Source: Panicum virgatum
Lineage: Eukaryota > Streptophyta > Magnoliopsida > Poales > Poaceae
Reading direction: 5' to 3'
Length of the DNA: 64,000 nt
Assembly (NCBI RefSeq): GCF_016808335.1
Contig: NC_053139.1
Coordinates: 19,902,782-19,966,781, forward strand
The translations under genes and the position numbers were made by a program. Under the pieces are notes generated by a model. The model was not told where the DNA came from. It saw only the letters and a list, made by a program, of their open reading frames with translations, and did no database searches. Below, piece by piece: positions 12,395 through 23,079 of this stretch. Numbering within the stretch: the first letter of the stretch is position 1; each line of letters opens with the position of its first letter.

Positions 12395-12704
12395 CGAGTT
12401 TGTTTGAGCTTCTTGGCAGCTTCTCAGCGTGAAAAGCCAAAAGTTGTGTAGCTTCTGGAAGGCTAAAAGCTCAGAAAGGCTGAACAAATAGTGAACTTAT
12501 TGTACAACTTCTAGAAAGCTGGAAGGTCAAAAAATTTGAGTTTATATGAAAAACTGAAAGCTCAGTCTAACGAGCTTTTCATTGCTTTTTGAGCTTAGAA
12601 GACTAAACACATCTTTTAAAAGCTGGTGTTGAATTTTCAAAACCAAAAAGCTAGCCGCCGCTTTTTTAGAAAAGCTCAAAAGCTGCGGCTCAAACAAAGG
12701 CTAG
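12395..12704. mobile_element. Possible hAT-like MITE
   Basis: The left end reads GTTTGTTTGAGCTTCTTGGCA and the right end, reversed, reads AGCCTTTGTTTGAGCCGCAG, giving an imperfect inverted pair. Repeated AAAGCT motifs lie inside. No clean TSD was found, so the limits are approximate. Confidence 0.4.
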
Positions 12705-12779
12705 GAAACTTTTTACTATTGTTAAATGCTCCTCCATCTTTAAAAACTGAGGTTTTCTATACGAGGCCATTTTTGAAAA

Positions 12780-13508
12780 GGAAAAAGTCATTTTTGCCTA
12801 CCTGAACTTTGGGCCGAGTTTGTTTTTTCTCCCTGAACTTTGAAACCAGCCGACCAACCTCCTCGGACTTCCGAAACCGGTTGCAGGACCTCCTTGAGCT
12901 GGTTTGAGGGTAGTTTTACTATTTTTCTTTTATGTTTATTTTAACTGAATAATGAAAAATAAAAGTAAATCTCGAAAAATCATAAAATAGAAAATCTAAT
13001 TATGTTGGTACACTTTAGTACAAATTTTTTTGCTATATCTTTAGATATATACTTCTCTTTAATTAATTTATAGCTACAGTTTTCGTCATCCAATTATGGT
13101 GAAATTTTTATGGCAGACTAATTATTATATGATTGAGTTGTAGTACAAATTTTATAATAATTCGATGACGGAAACTGTAGCTATTAATTACAGAAAATTA
13201 TATATCTAAAGATATAGCAAAAAATATGTACTAAAGTATACCATATAATATATTCACTGAGTATATCTACTCACGTGGAGTCCAATAAAATTAGATTTTC
13301 TATTTTATGATTTTTTGTGATTTACTATAATTTTTCAAAGTTTCAATTAAAATAAACATAAAAGAAAAATAGTAAAACCGCCCTCAAACCCGCTGAAAGA
13401 GGTCGTGCGATCGGTTTCGGCAGTCCAAGGAAGTTGGTCGGCCGATTTCAAAGTTCAAGGAGAAAAAACGGACTCAGTCCAATAGAGAGGCAAAAAAGAC
13501 TTTTTTTC
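12780..13508. mobile_element. Mutator-like foldback element
   Basis: Two long arms of about 350 bp are inverted copies. The left opens GGAAAAAGTCATTTTTGCC, the right closes GGCAAAAAAGACTTTTTTTC. Inner landmarks mirror each other (CCTGAACTTT with AAAGTTCAAGG; GGTAGTTTTACTATTTTTC with GAAAAATAGTAAAACCGCC). Flanks TTTTGAAAA and TTTTAAAAA fit a 9-bp Mutator-type duplication with one mismatch. No coding region. Confidence 0.8.
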
Positions 13509-13517
13509 TTTTAAAAA

Positions 13518-14395
13518 CTACCCCGGCTCTTGAGGTGGGATTAGACTGTTCACACTCATATTTCTCTATATTCATCCTCAAAAGATAATATGTTATCCTA
13601 GTCATCGAAATTATATTCATATATATTATATTTCTCTGCAGCCATCCATTCTCTAAATCTCTACTCTATACCAACTACCACATATGGGCCCATGTGTCAG
13701 TTTAATTTTTTCCCTTTTCTCCCTCCCGCATCAACTGTCGTCGACCCGTCGTTCCCCATCCAGCTTGCTCGTGCTGGCCCTGCCGACCGGCGGAGGCGGC
13801 AGTGGAGCGTGGGCTCCCAGGCGCGGCAGTGGAGCGGAGGTCTGCTTTGGCCGGTGGCGGAGGCCTATGCGGCGCAAGCCGCGGGAGGCGTCCGGCAGGC
13901 GGTGGCGGAGGTGGAGCGAGGGGCGTGCGGCGGCGGAGGAGGCGCAGCGTGGGCCGGGGGCGGCGTGCGGCGGCCGGCAGCGGAGGCGTAGCTGCGGGCC
14001 GGGGGTGTGCGTGCGGCGGCGCGCAGGTGCCGGGTGGGCGGCAGCGCCGGACGTGCTTTGCCTCTTCAAGTGCAGCACTGCGCTCTGCCCCTTCGTCTGC
14101 TAGTTCTTCTGAGCTCCAGAGGAAAAAAAAACGTGAGCCCACCCAAATGTCGCAAGATCAATTTCCAATCTGTGTTTTGCATTGCCTGAAAAAATATATG
14201 GTGACGCACGTAGATTTGTGCTCTCATGAGATTAAGTTTGGTAATTTGTTATTTTCATTGCTGCTGGATGATGCTACAACTGAAAATTCCGGATTGGGTG
14301 GTCACTCAAGAATCTATTTTAAATATGCATCCTGTTGTTTGCTTGATTACTTCCTGATGAGCATCATTTATGAACAGGTGGTGTTGGTCCCAGCC
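13518..14395 (+). other. GC-rich leader upstream of Pong-like gene
   Basis: 13690-14110 is GC-rich with accidental frames in all phases. An intron-like AT-rich stretch follows, ending TTTATGAACAG at 14377, just before the transposase start. This looks like the 5' untranslated exon and intron of the transposase gene. No left terminal repeat was found. Confidence 0.4.
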
Positions 14396-15826
14396 ATGAG
14401 CGATTACTCAAGCATGCTGCGAAGCTACTGGATGATGGAGGAGGAAGACGATGACATGCATTTCTTGCTTGATGATGATGAAGCAGAGGTGGCGACATAC
14501 AATCTCCTGGTGGAAGCAGAGAGCTCTCACACGCGTCGTCGAAGTGATGCTCCACCAAAGGTTATTCGGCCGAGGGACCTTCCTTCTGGTCATAAGAGGA
14601 TCAATGCCGACTACTTCGTTCCAAATCCAGTGTACCACGACAAGCAATTCCGTAGAAGGTATAGATGTGCATATTTCGAATAATGATAGCCCTATATCTC
14701 TAGTGCCTCATATCAGAAGTGTTGTTTCAGGTTTCGGATGTTTCGTCCTTTATTTAAGTGCATTAAAGAGCCTGTTAAAAATCATGATGACTACTTCAAA
14801 AAGAAATGTGATGACTGGCTAGGAAGGACTATCGGTTCTCCAAAAGTGTGTCGCGTCGATGCGCATTCTTGCTTACGGACTCCCGGCGGATGCTGTTGAC
14901 GAGTACGTGTGTATTGGTGATTCAACTGCTAGACAAGCTTTGAATCATTTCTGTCAGGCTGTCATTGAAGTTTTTGGCGAGCAGTACCTATGGGCACCCA
15001 ACGAAGCCGATGTAGCTAGGCTTCTTCAAGAGGGGCAGAATCGTGGGTTCCCGGGGATGCTAGGCAGCATAGACTGCATGCACTGGGAGTGGAGGAATTG
15101 CACCACAGTGTGGTAGGTTCAGTTCACGGGCAGAGGAAAGCATTCAACTATGTTTTTAGAGGCTGTTGCATCGCATGATCTAAGGATATGGCATGCTTAC
15201 TTTGGCATGCCGGGGAGTAACAATGACATTAATGTTCTTCACAGATCCCCTGTGTTCTCCAGTTACCTAAGGGGACGTTCAACCCCTGTGTCGTTTGCAG
15301 TGAATGGAAGGACATATAACATGGGCTATTACCTTGCGGATGGGATTTACCCTGAGTGGGCTGCATTTGTTAAGACTATTCGTCACCCCATGGAGCAGAA
15401 GACACGGCATTTTGCAACTCAACATTTCTTCTTAATATATTGATGCGCAGCTCTCCTGCGCATTCGAGAAAAATTTTGCAACTCAACAGGAAAGTGCACG
15501 CAAGGATATAGAGCGTGCTTTTGGTGTGCTACACACTCGGTTTGCCGTGATCAGAGGACCCGCATATGGCTGGGACCGTAGCCAGATTAATGATATAATG
15601 ATGACTTGTGTTATTTTGCATAACATGGTAGTGGAAGATGAAGGAGCCCATGCTCGTAATGTTGATTTCTTGAACATAGGAACAACTAGTTCCGTACAGC
15701 AACAACCCAGACAGGGAGGCATTTGTTGCTGCACACCATAGGCTTCATGACCGAAACACACACTATCAGCTACAATATGATCTCATCGAACACCAGTGGA
15801 TGAGACTGGGATCTGCTCAACAGTAG
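14396..15826 (+). pseudogene. Pong-like Harbinger DDE transposase
   Basis: Exon 1 (14396-14658) opens MSDYSSMLRSYWMMEEEDDD and ends in FVPNPVYHDKQFRRR. A 72-bp GT-AG intron (14659-14730) joins in phase to FRMFRPLFKCI. Downstream: MRILAYGLPADAVDEY, GFPGMLGSIDCMHWEW (first Asp), LEAVASHDLRIWHAYFG, PGSNNDINVLHRSP (second Asp), GYYLADGIYPEWAAFVK, DIERAFGVL (Glu) and CVILHNMVVEDE. The product would be the catalytic protein of a Pong-type Harbinger element, which needs a Myb-like partner; none is seen nearby. Lesions: a frameshift near 14835, a stop at 15114, a 49-bp LINE-tail insertion at 15425 and a frameshift near 15700. Family identity is firm; it is not functional. Confidence 0.92.
15425..15473 (+). 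mobile_element. 49-bp L1 LINE 3' tail insertion
   Basis: A perfect 15-bp duplication TTTTGCAACTCAACA (15410-15424 and 15474-15488) flanks 49 bp that hold a small hairpin, GATGCGCAGCTCTCCTGCGC, then ATTCGAG and five A. This stem followed by ATTCGAGAAAA is the known 3' end of grass L1 elements. It is an extreme 5'-truncated LINE insertion that disrupts the transposase frame. Confidence 0.85.
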
Positions 15827-15989
15827 ATGCAAATCGAAGGTTAAACTAAGTATATTAGGCATACCATATTGAAATGTAAACTGCAGCTAGAGTAGCTCAT
15901 GTTTACCCCCCATTATAAACAGAAAGACCTATTATCAGATTATTTTTGTACACTTCTAAAGAAAAAAGCTGGTCTTCGTTTCAGATCAA

Positions 15990-16098
15990 TATAACGTAGT
16001 CTGCTAATTCACAAACGAGTTCTGTAATTAGTATTATGATTAATCTATATTTAATACTTCAAATACGACAAATTTTTACGCCTACAACTAAACAAGGC
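15990..16098. mobile_element. 3' half of a Tourist-like terminus
   Basis: CACAAACGAGTTCTGTAATTAG, GATTAATCTATATTTAATAC and the end ACAACTAAACAAGGCC match, segment by segment, the right half of the MITE at 44100-44430. No left half is found here. It could be a truncated MITE or the right end of the Harbinger element whose transposase stops 170 bp upstream. Confidence 0.55.
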
Positions 16099-17060
16099 CA
16101 GCATCAAAGCACTGAACGGGATCCCCAATCCCAAGCGAGATCCTAGCTAGCAATCCGCACCCAAGCACAGAGCAGTCGTGAGGGAGACGAAGGCCATATC
16201 AATTAATCAAGATGGCATGAATGCATGGATGTTTGCCGGCAATGAATTTCCAAAGTGTTCTGTACGTGAGGCTAGCAGTTGGCGCCGAGCACCATTGCAA
16301 CTGCAGCGCACATACCTCAGTTGGGCTGGACGGAGGGCGGAACGCGCTGAGGAGCTCTCCTCGGATGTCGCTGCCGAATCAGGTGAACGCCGCCGCCTCC
16401 TCTTGCACCCACGGGTGCGCACGGACGCCTTCTCCAGGACCCTCGCACCCAAGGACGGCCGCACGGACGGAGGGGATTCCGGGCCGGCCAGGCTCGGAGG
16501 CGGGAGCGGACGGCCGGGCGCGTGCTCCGGCAGGCGGCGGCAGCCCGGATTTCGCTTCCATGCGGGGATCCAAAGTGGCCGACGGCGGCAGGCGAGGCAG
16601 CTCCGGAACGACGCAGGCAACCCGCCCCCCGGCGCAGATCCATGCTCCCCTCGAGGCCCACAGGCGCGGACGCCGGCGGATCTGGCCGCGCGCCGCTTCT
16701 CCCTCCCTGCGCCGACCGCTTGGCGCGGTCCTCCTCCCTCGCGTAGCCTGCGGCCCACCCTCCCCCTCGGCCTCCGGCGACACCTCCGGGCCGGGGTGAC
16801 GACTTCGGCGGCAGAGGACGGGCGCGCGGGGATGGGGCGCTGCGGCCTGGAGTGGATTCTGCGGGCGGCAGGGGCGCAGGCAGTTGAGAATTGAGGATGG
16901 GAGGAGGATACGGAAACCCCGTGATAATAATGGAAACGGGAGGTTACTACACCGTGGAGTAACATATACGGGAGCCCGCTGCAGACATTTTTTCGAGGAT
17001 GCCGTTTCTTGAGAAACACTTGCTAGGTGAATGCAGGCCCAGTATAGATTTTGTTTGGTT
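16099..17060 (-). other. GC-rich island, possible 5' exon on minus strand
   Basis: 16318-16900 is a CpG-rich island open in several frames on both strands (longest 270 codons on minus, 16207-17019), with Arg/Pro/Ala-rich translation and no recognised domain. On the minus strand CCAACTGAG|GTATGTGCG (donor at 16315) is a strong plant 5' splice site at the island edge. This suggests the first exon of a gene whose remainder was cut off by the MITE end at 16098. Function unknown. Confidence 0.35.
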
Positions 17061-17074
17061 TGCTTAGTGGTTGG

Positions 17075-17429
17075 GCGTCTTTTTTATTTTTGTATTTTTC
17101 AAAAAAAAATACAGAAATATATTTTTGGTTTTAGGTTTTACAGTTTTGTACCCCTACCGCCTGGCGGGGGGCGGCAGGGGGCCTACCGCCCGGCAGGGAG
17201 GCGGTAGGGACCTATATGTAAATAAAAATAAATTTAATTTGCGCAGTAAGGACCTCTGCGCAAATTAAATTTATTTTTATTTACATATAGGTCCCTACCG
17301 CCTGCCTGCCGGGCGGTAGGCCCCCTGCCGCCCCCCTGCCGGGCGGTAGGGGTATAGAACTGTAAAACCTAAAACCAAAAATATATTTCTGTAATTTTTT
17401 TTTTGAAAAATACAAAAATAAAAAAATGC
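17075..17429. mobile_element. Mutator-like hairpin MITE
   Basis: A 10-bp perfect duplication TAGTGGTTGG (17065-17074 and 17430-17439) flanks an almost complete palindrome. The left arm runs from TTTTTTATTTTTGTATTTTT through CCCCTACCGCC to AAATTTAATTTGCGCAG; the right arm repeats it inverted. Only a few bases separate the arms at about 17248-17255. The arms carry clustered (C)CTACCGCC(C)GGCAGG motifs. A transcript would form a stem of roughly 170 bp. Confidence 0.88.
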
Positions 17430-17692
17430 TAGTGGTTGGCCTTTACTCGTGGAGAAGTTGTCACCTTATTTGGTTGCAGCTGGCTAAAGTGGTGAGTCCA
17501 CCCCTGGGCTTTCATCGGTGGCCTTACACCGTGCGTTAGAATGAAAAGAGGGTGAAGGGCAGCGATGACCATCACAAGCCTTTACCGCGGTCTCCTTTTC
17601 TTCTCTCGCTCGCGACTCCTCGGCTCTCTCGCCCTCCCTAGCCCTACCTCGGCCGGTCCACCGTCGGCCGAAGCCATTGCCGCCGTTCGGAG

Positions 17693-18892
17693 ATGGCCGG
17701 ACCGAGCCGCGGCCGCGTGAGCCGCAGTCCGTCCCCGACGGGTCTCAGGGCCCCCACTCCGTCGAGCTCTTTCGAGGTGAGCTCACCGGCCCCTACGGAG
17801 GAGCAAACGGATCCATTCGAGTGTTGCTCGGCGAACCCCTGCGTTCGCTGCGTCTTCAACAAGAGTCGGTGGTGGGGGACGACCGGCGCTGCGAGGACGT
17901 CGGGGCCGGTGGTCGCTGGATCCGTTGCTTCGCCCGCGGCGTCGAGCTCTGGTTCCCGCGACTCCACGGTCTTATTCTGGGAGCGGGGGAGACTCCGGGG
18001 ACGCCGGATCCGAGTCTTCTTCCGACGAATCAGGCCCCCTTTCTCCGGTGAGTTTCCATTGACCTTCCCCCTAGGGTTTCATTTGTAGTTTACTGCGTTG
18101 GATGTATGAATGAATTTGGTTGGCGATTGCTATCTCTGCTGTCATTGCAATTGATTATAATCGTGTGAATTGGCAATGAATTTGTTTGATGAATCAAATT
18201 TCGGTCTATAAATTTGGTCATGTTTGTAGCGTTCTTCGGGTAGTGGTGTTCCTGATGGTATAGAGGATTCGCATTGGGGTGGTATTGTGCATGAATCGTT
18301 GGTGCTTTGCCGTCATGGTAAGCACCCTCGTCGCATGTTCGTCTGAGAAGGCAAACACATTGGTCGCCGGTTCCTTGGGTGCCCCCTGAAGGTAATTCCT
18401 TTTGGTTTTGTTTCAGTGATTGCTGTGCACGTTGCGTTCGATTTGGGAAGACTAACAGTCTGCTTATTTGTTGTATTCTATTCCACAGGACAAATCCGCA
18501 CGGTGTGGATTCCTGCAATGGATGGATGAGGAGTGGCCACAGAGGGCTCAAGAGGTTATCCTCACATTGTGGGATATGGTTTCCAAATTCGCCGAGAAGG
18601 CCGACAAGAACATGGTGGACATGATGGCAGAGCGGGCATTGAAGAATGAGGTCACAAAACAAAAGGAAGTCCTTGAGGCTGAGAAGGAAGCTGGGAAATG
18701 GAGAAGCAAGAGCTGGTTAGGGAGAAAGAGCAGCTCAATGTTAGGTGGAGGTTCTCACAGCACTGCTGCTCTGCACTGCAAGCAATGGTGAAGAATAAAT
18801 TAGAGGAGAAGAAGAGGATTTGGATAGTTGTTGTCTGCCTGATTGGAGTTGTGGTGGCCATGCTCTTTGGAGTGGTACTTAAGATGAAGTGA
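17693..18892 (+). pseudogene. GRF zinc-finger protein with C-terminal membrane helix
   Basis: Three exons by phase: 17693-18047, 18230-18391 and 18489-18892, with GT-AG introns. Exon 1 is Ser/Pro-rich and acidic at its end. Exons 2-3 form a GRF-type zinc finger: CRHGKHPRR, GRRFLGCPLK, then CGFLQWMDEEWP with the Cys/His ligands in place. A Lys/Glu-rich coiled coil follows, then a hydrophobic helix (RIWIVVVCLIGVVVAML) four residues from the tail. GRF fingers bind single-stranded nucleic acid; the tail suggests membrane anchoring. Lesions: a frameshift in exon 1 (about 17935-17985), TGA at 18344 inside the finger, and a frameshift near 18697. The Tat element is inserted 97 bp past the stop. Many grass genomes carry families of such genes. 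Membership of a transposon is inferred from the neighbours. Confidence 0.8.
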
Positions 18893-19354
18893 AGTAGAAG
18901 TTGGGAAGGTCTAGAGCATTTTGTTTTTGTGGTATGCTCTGGTAATGCTTAGGTGGAGCCCATTTTGATATTCTCTCTGAATTGGTACTGTCGGTGTCCT
19001 GATCCGGCGGCCCGGATCCCAACTAGTAATGTTGCGTGTTTCCTCGTCCCAGATGTTGATGCAAGAGGCAGCACAGTAACGCACGGGTTTATCCTGGTTT
19101 TGGCCGCGGGGCCGTACGTCCAGCAAGGGGGTGTGTGAGGGCACTATATAATCTTGCACCGGAGGTGCCTGTAGTAGGGGGTACAGGCGAGGTGAGAGAG
19201 GGAGGGAAGCTCCCAAGTCTCTGCTAGAGGAGAAGTCGATTGAGGCAAGTGCCAATATCGGGTGCTCAGTGGTGCTGAGTGTTGCATTCTATCGAGTGGT
19301 CTTATTTCGCGACGACGTAGGTGACGATCCCCCTTAAAGGAAGCCCGCCTCCTC

Positions 19355-19363
19355 CTTTTATAG
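19355..19363 (-). promoter_or_regulatory. TATA box of the Tat LTR
   Basis: The minus strand reads GACTATAAAAGGAGG, about 1.1 kb into the LTR. The equivalent part of the other (5') LTR is deleted, so the element has lost its own promoter copy at the transcribing end. Confidence 0.7.
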
Positions 19364-20159
19364 TCACAAGGAGGGACGGTGTACATGCACAAGGAATTGT
19401 GGAAGTCGTCGTATTTCCCTCGAATCGCGGGGGTGCAGTGGTCGAGCACTGTGGGAAGTACACTGTGGGGCATGGCGTTGGTCGTGGCAGTCATCCTGGG
19501 TATCGTCCTTGGTCTTGCGGAGATCGCGCCGGCGTCCTGCCAGCAACAGCAGGCGGCGTGGTCATCTCTGTATGGTGTACAATCTTCCAAACGTGGCGTG
19601 GTGCCATTCCGTGGGCCCTGCAGGCCAAGGTCTTACATACACATGTGCGCCAGCGGTAGCGGGGCACGTGGCGGTCCCGGACCCCTCTGGGCGGAGTGCT
19701 AGAGCGTGTACTAAGGGGTCCGGGAGACACGTGGAGGTCCCGGACCCCCTCGAGGGGGGAGGTCCGGGCCTCCGGCTGCTAGTGCTAGACGTCCCTCCTT
19801 GAGGGGCACGTGGCAACACCAGACCCCTTCCCGAGCAGGGAGCGGGTCCGGGGCCATAGGTGTGGTGAGGTGAAGTCCGGACAGCAGGAGTTGGTAGAAT
19901 AGTAACAGGAACTGTGCCGAGCACGTCTCATCCCGCGTTGCAGGTTCCCACAGCGCTGCCACAGCGTCCGGGATGGCGGAGCAGTGACCGGAGTTGGCGG
20001 ACGGGACTCCGGTCACAGCCACTGTGGGGGATGGTGGCCTGACGTCGTCGGTCCTGGGTGCTGTGGAGGAGTGGTTGGCCTTTAATGCCCCCGTATGACG
20101 GGCGGGTGAACGGAAGGGCCGTTTGTCCTTTCCGTCGAGGGGTGGCCTCAAGCGAGGCG

Positions 20160-20312
20160 GAGACGATTCGCCCCGCTCGAGGGTAGGTTCGCTACCCTCG
20201 AGCGAGGCGGAAATGATTTGCCTGCTTGAGGGTAGGTTCGCTACCCTCGAGCGAGGCGGAGATACAGGGCGCGATCGAGGGTCCCGATGGGAGCCCTCGA
20301 GCGAGACGGAGA
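20160..20312. repeat. Tandem palindromic repeats in LTR
   Basis: Units of about 49 bp built on GAGGGTAGGTTCGCTACCCTC followed by GAGCGAGGCGGAGAT; each unit is itself a small palindrome. The same array is present in the other LTR at 28388-28545 with scattered changes. Confidence 0.8.
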
Positions 20313-20495
20313 TTACCCTACGGGTCCGAGGGGGGTGCAGATGGGCTGCGTGCTGTGCTTCTTTGAGTCCTTTCCTTTCTTCTAGATTGGAAGGAGGCCT
20401 TGGGCTTTCGTGGGCTCAGTTGCCTAATATGTATTTGCGTTTTTAGGGTGACCTTAGTACCCCGATTAGGGTATCCCTAATCGTGGTACCCGACA

Positions 20496-23079
20496 GTAGC
20501 CCCCGAGGCTTTGGTCGAGTCAAGGGATTCGGCCAAAGGGTATTTTGGCGATTTTACCCCTTGATGTGATCGATCGATGCTGCGCTCCCGTCAGGCACAC
20601 CTAGGTGCTGGCCCGGCGGATGTGACAACTCGTCGGTCGGGGTAGTGCGCCTGCGGAGACAGTTCTCCGAGGCGCGTGCCCCTTCTTGTTTCATTCCGGG
20701 GACAAGATGCGTCAGCGTGCTGAGTGGGCTAGGGCCACGATGGCGCCTGCTGCTCTGCAGCCGGTGCTTTTGCCACGCTGTCTCGCGCTCAGGGTCTCGG
20801 CCCTGCTTCCCCTGGTCACCTCGCGGCGCGCCGTTCGAGGGCAGTCGGCCAGTGCCGATGCTGCGCCGCTCAGCGTCCAAGGGCTCAGCTTTGCTTTGTT
20901 GCGTCATGTCTCAGCACGATGACCGAGGGTATCTTTCGCTCGTGGAGGGCCGCGCCATCACGAGCAGTCCAAGCCTTCGCCCTTCGACAGGCTTGAAGCT
21001 TGGCGCCCGACGCAGCTATAAATAGGGGTCGTGGGACTCACTTTCTTCTCCAACTTCCCTGCTCTTACTTCTAGCATCGCCTAAGTCTCATAATATTTTT
21101 CTTTGCCTTTCACGACCGGCACCCAGACGGGGTGGCCTGGCTTTTTTAGGCTTTGATGCTAGAAGAATGCTTGCGAGCAGTGGGGGAAAGCCGGAGAGGG
21201 CGTGCGCACCATCCCTTAGCTTTAGTGGGATCAGCAGAAGAGCACTGGGCCCATGGGGTCCTGCTTCTGCAATGTCCCTTAGCCTGAAGGGGGATGGAGA
21301 CGCCTGACCATGGCGTTGGCGCCAGGTTTGGTGGCTGTTCTTCGCATCGTCCCCCTTGGCGACAAGGTTGCTCTCGGGGAGATGGTGTGGAGGGTGCTGT
21401 CCGCCAGCTTGACCCCCCCCCCCCCCCCCCGCAGGGTCTTCGGTGGAGGAGATGCTAGAAGAAAATTTGCGAGGAGGGCATCCCGCTGGACCCGTATGGT
21501 CTGGGGGCTGTTCCTCACAATCCCTAGCAGCCTGGCCGTCGCGCCAGCCAGGGGCTTGGTGCTCTTCTTCGTCGCTCACTCCTCCCCAAGACAGGGAAAA
21601 TTGCCACGCAAGTGGCAATGCGTATGTACTTTTCGACGGCTTTAAGCCGGTAGCCCTTTGTAATCTTTGTTTGTAAAGAGCAATGAAGTCCCCTTCTCCT
21701 TCGTGGAGAGGACGACCGAAAGTGTATGGGTGGGTGCCTCCCCTGCAGGAGATTTCAGTCCTCGAATGTGTGAAGTTTCCTCCGTGGGGGCGTGTCAGCG
21801 CATCCGCGGGTGTAGCCCCCGAGGCCTTGGAGGAGTGTTTGTACTCGTCCAAGGGCTATAAACGTCGCCTCGCTTGGTTGCTTTACTGAGGTGGCCGTCC
21901 AGCGTCTTTTTCAGCCAGCATCAGCACTCTTTCAGCCGGCCTCGGCATTCTTCGTGCTGGCACAGCAACCCAGTATCCAGCTTAACCATCTAGCAGGCGT
22001 GCGTTAAGAGTGGGAGTTTTGGTTAGACACACGGAACTTCACAATCGATGATCGTCGACCCATTCGAGGGTGCGGCCTGAGCCGCAGTGTGCGAGGAGCC
22101 CCCGAGCCCCGGCCTACGTAAAGGCGTTCAGGAAACCCTCGACTTTGGTTACGGCCCTCGTCGCCCTTCCGCAGGGAGGAGGGGTGAAGCGCACCATGCT
22201 ACCCATGCCTGGGCCGCGAGCTATGGCTGCTTCGGTGAGCTGTTATCGGGTAGTTTAAGTGGACGTCCGTGCCCCGTTCGATAAGGGTCGGCTCGTCACA
22301 TAAAGCGTTCGCAAAGGTTCACTAGGCGGGGTTCGGACCCATTCGATAGGGTCCGAGGGCTCGATGCTCTCCCTCGATGGGATCTCCCTTCTAGGCACCC
22401 TCGACTGGCCTTGAACACTGCGTAGGACGTCTCGAACTCCACGTTAGAGGGTAGCTTGTACGGCACGTCCATGCAGTCCCTGACTCTGGCGATCTGGGGC
22501 CCTGATCAGTAAGGCATCGGAATAAGGTTCCCTCGAGGGTGAACAGCCCCCGAAAGGAATATTCCGTCATGGTTCACAAGCGGCGCGAAGTCGCTAGTCG
22601 TGTGTGCGGGTCTTCCACTAGTCATGGGCGACGTGGCCCGGTTCGTGCGGTGCAGTGCGGGCGCGCTTTTTCAAGTGGCTACCTCGGGTAGACGAAGCGG
22701 TGTGGGCGGCGGCTGACGGATGGAACAGCACAATAGTCGCGCCGCTCCCATCGGTTACCGCGCCGTAGTTATTGCTGAGTGCGCGCGTGGGAGACTCCGC
22801 GGTCATGGGACCCACCCATCAGTGACGGCAAAATATACTGCATTGAATGCGGCAGATTCGGGCCATGGCGGCGTATCTGTGCGTCGTGGTAAAATAAAAG
22901 CGAGAGAGGGGGACTGTTTGGGCTCACCTAGCCATTTGCCTTAATCTCCCTTGTCTTCTTCGCCTCCCCTGCATCCTGAGCCCACAGCCAAGAGCGAGAG
23001 GAAGAAGAAGGAGAGAGCGAGAGTGTACCTTAGGCACCACAAAGCTTGCCCTCCCACATCTCCCCCGTAGTTCGAAGCA
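20496..23079. other. Tat internal non-coding spacer
   Basis: Between the polypurine tract and the additional ORF. Seen: a plus-strand GCTATAAATAGGGG at 21013-21026, a second GGGCTATAAACG at 21854, repeated GTAGCCCCCGAGG phrases (20496, 21811; also 25558), and a 15-17 bp C run at 21414-21430. The small frames here have no domain. The TATA-like boxes could drive the antisense ORF. Confidence 0.5.

Larger units (their letters stand above)
18989..20495 (-). repeat. 3' LTR of the Tat element, complete (1507 bp)
   Basis: Ends TG..CA. It aligns with 27739-28725 over 19505-20495 with clear sequence divergence, for example about a dozen differences in the first 95 bp. It contains the minus-strand TATA box and tandem palindromic repeats. 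Confidence 0.92.

Noticed and set aside
16207..17019. 270-codon minus ORF as a protein gene
   Set aside because: Arg/Pro-rich, several other frames open; more likely a GC-rich leader exon or repeat.
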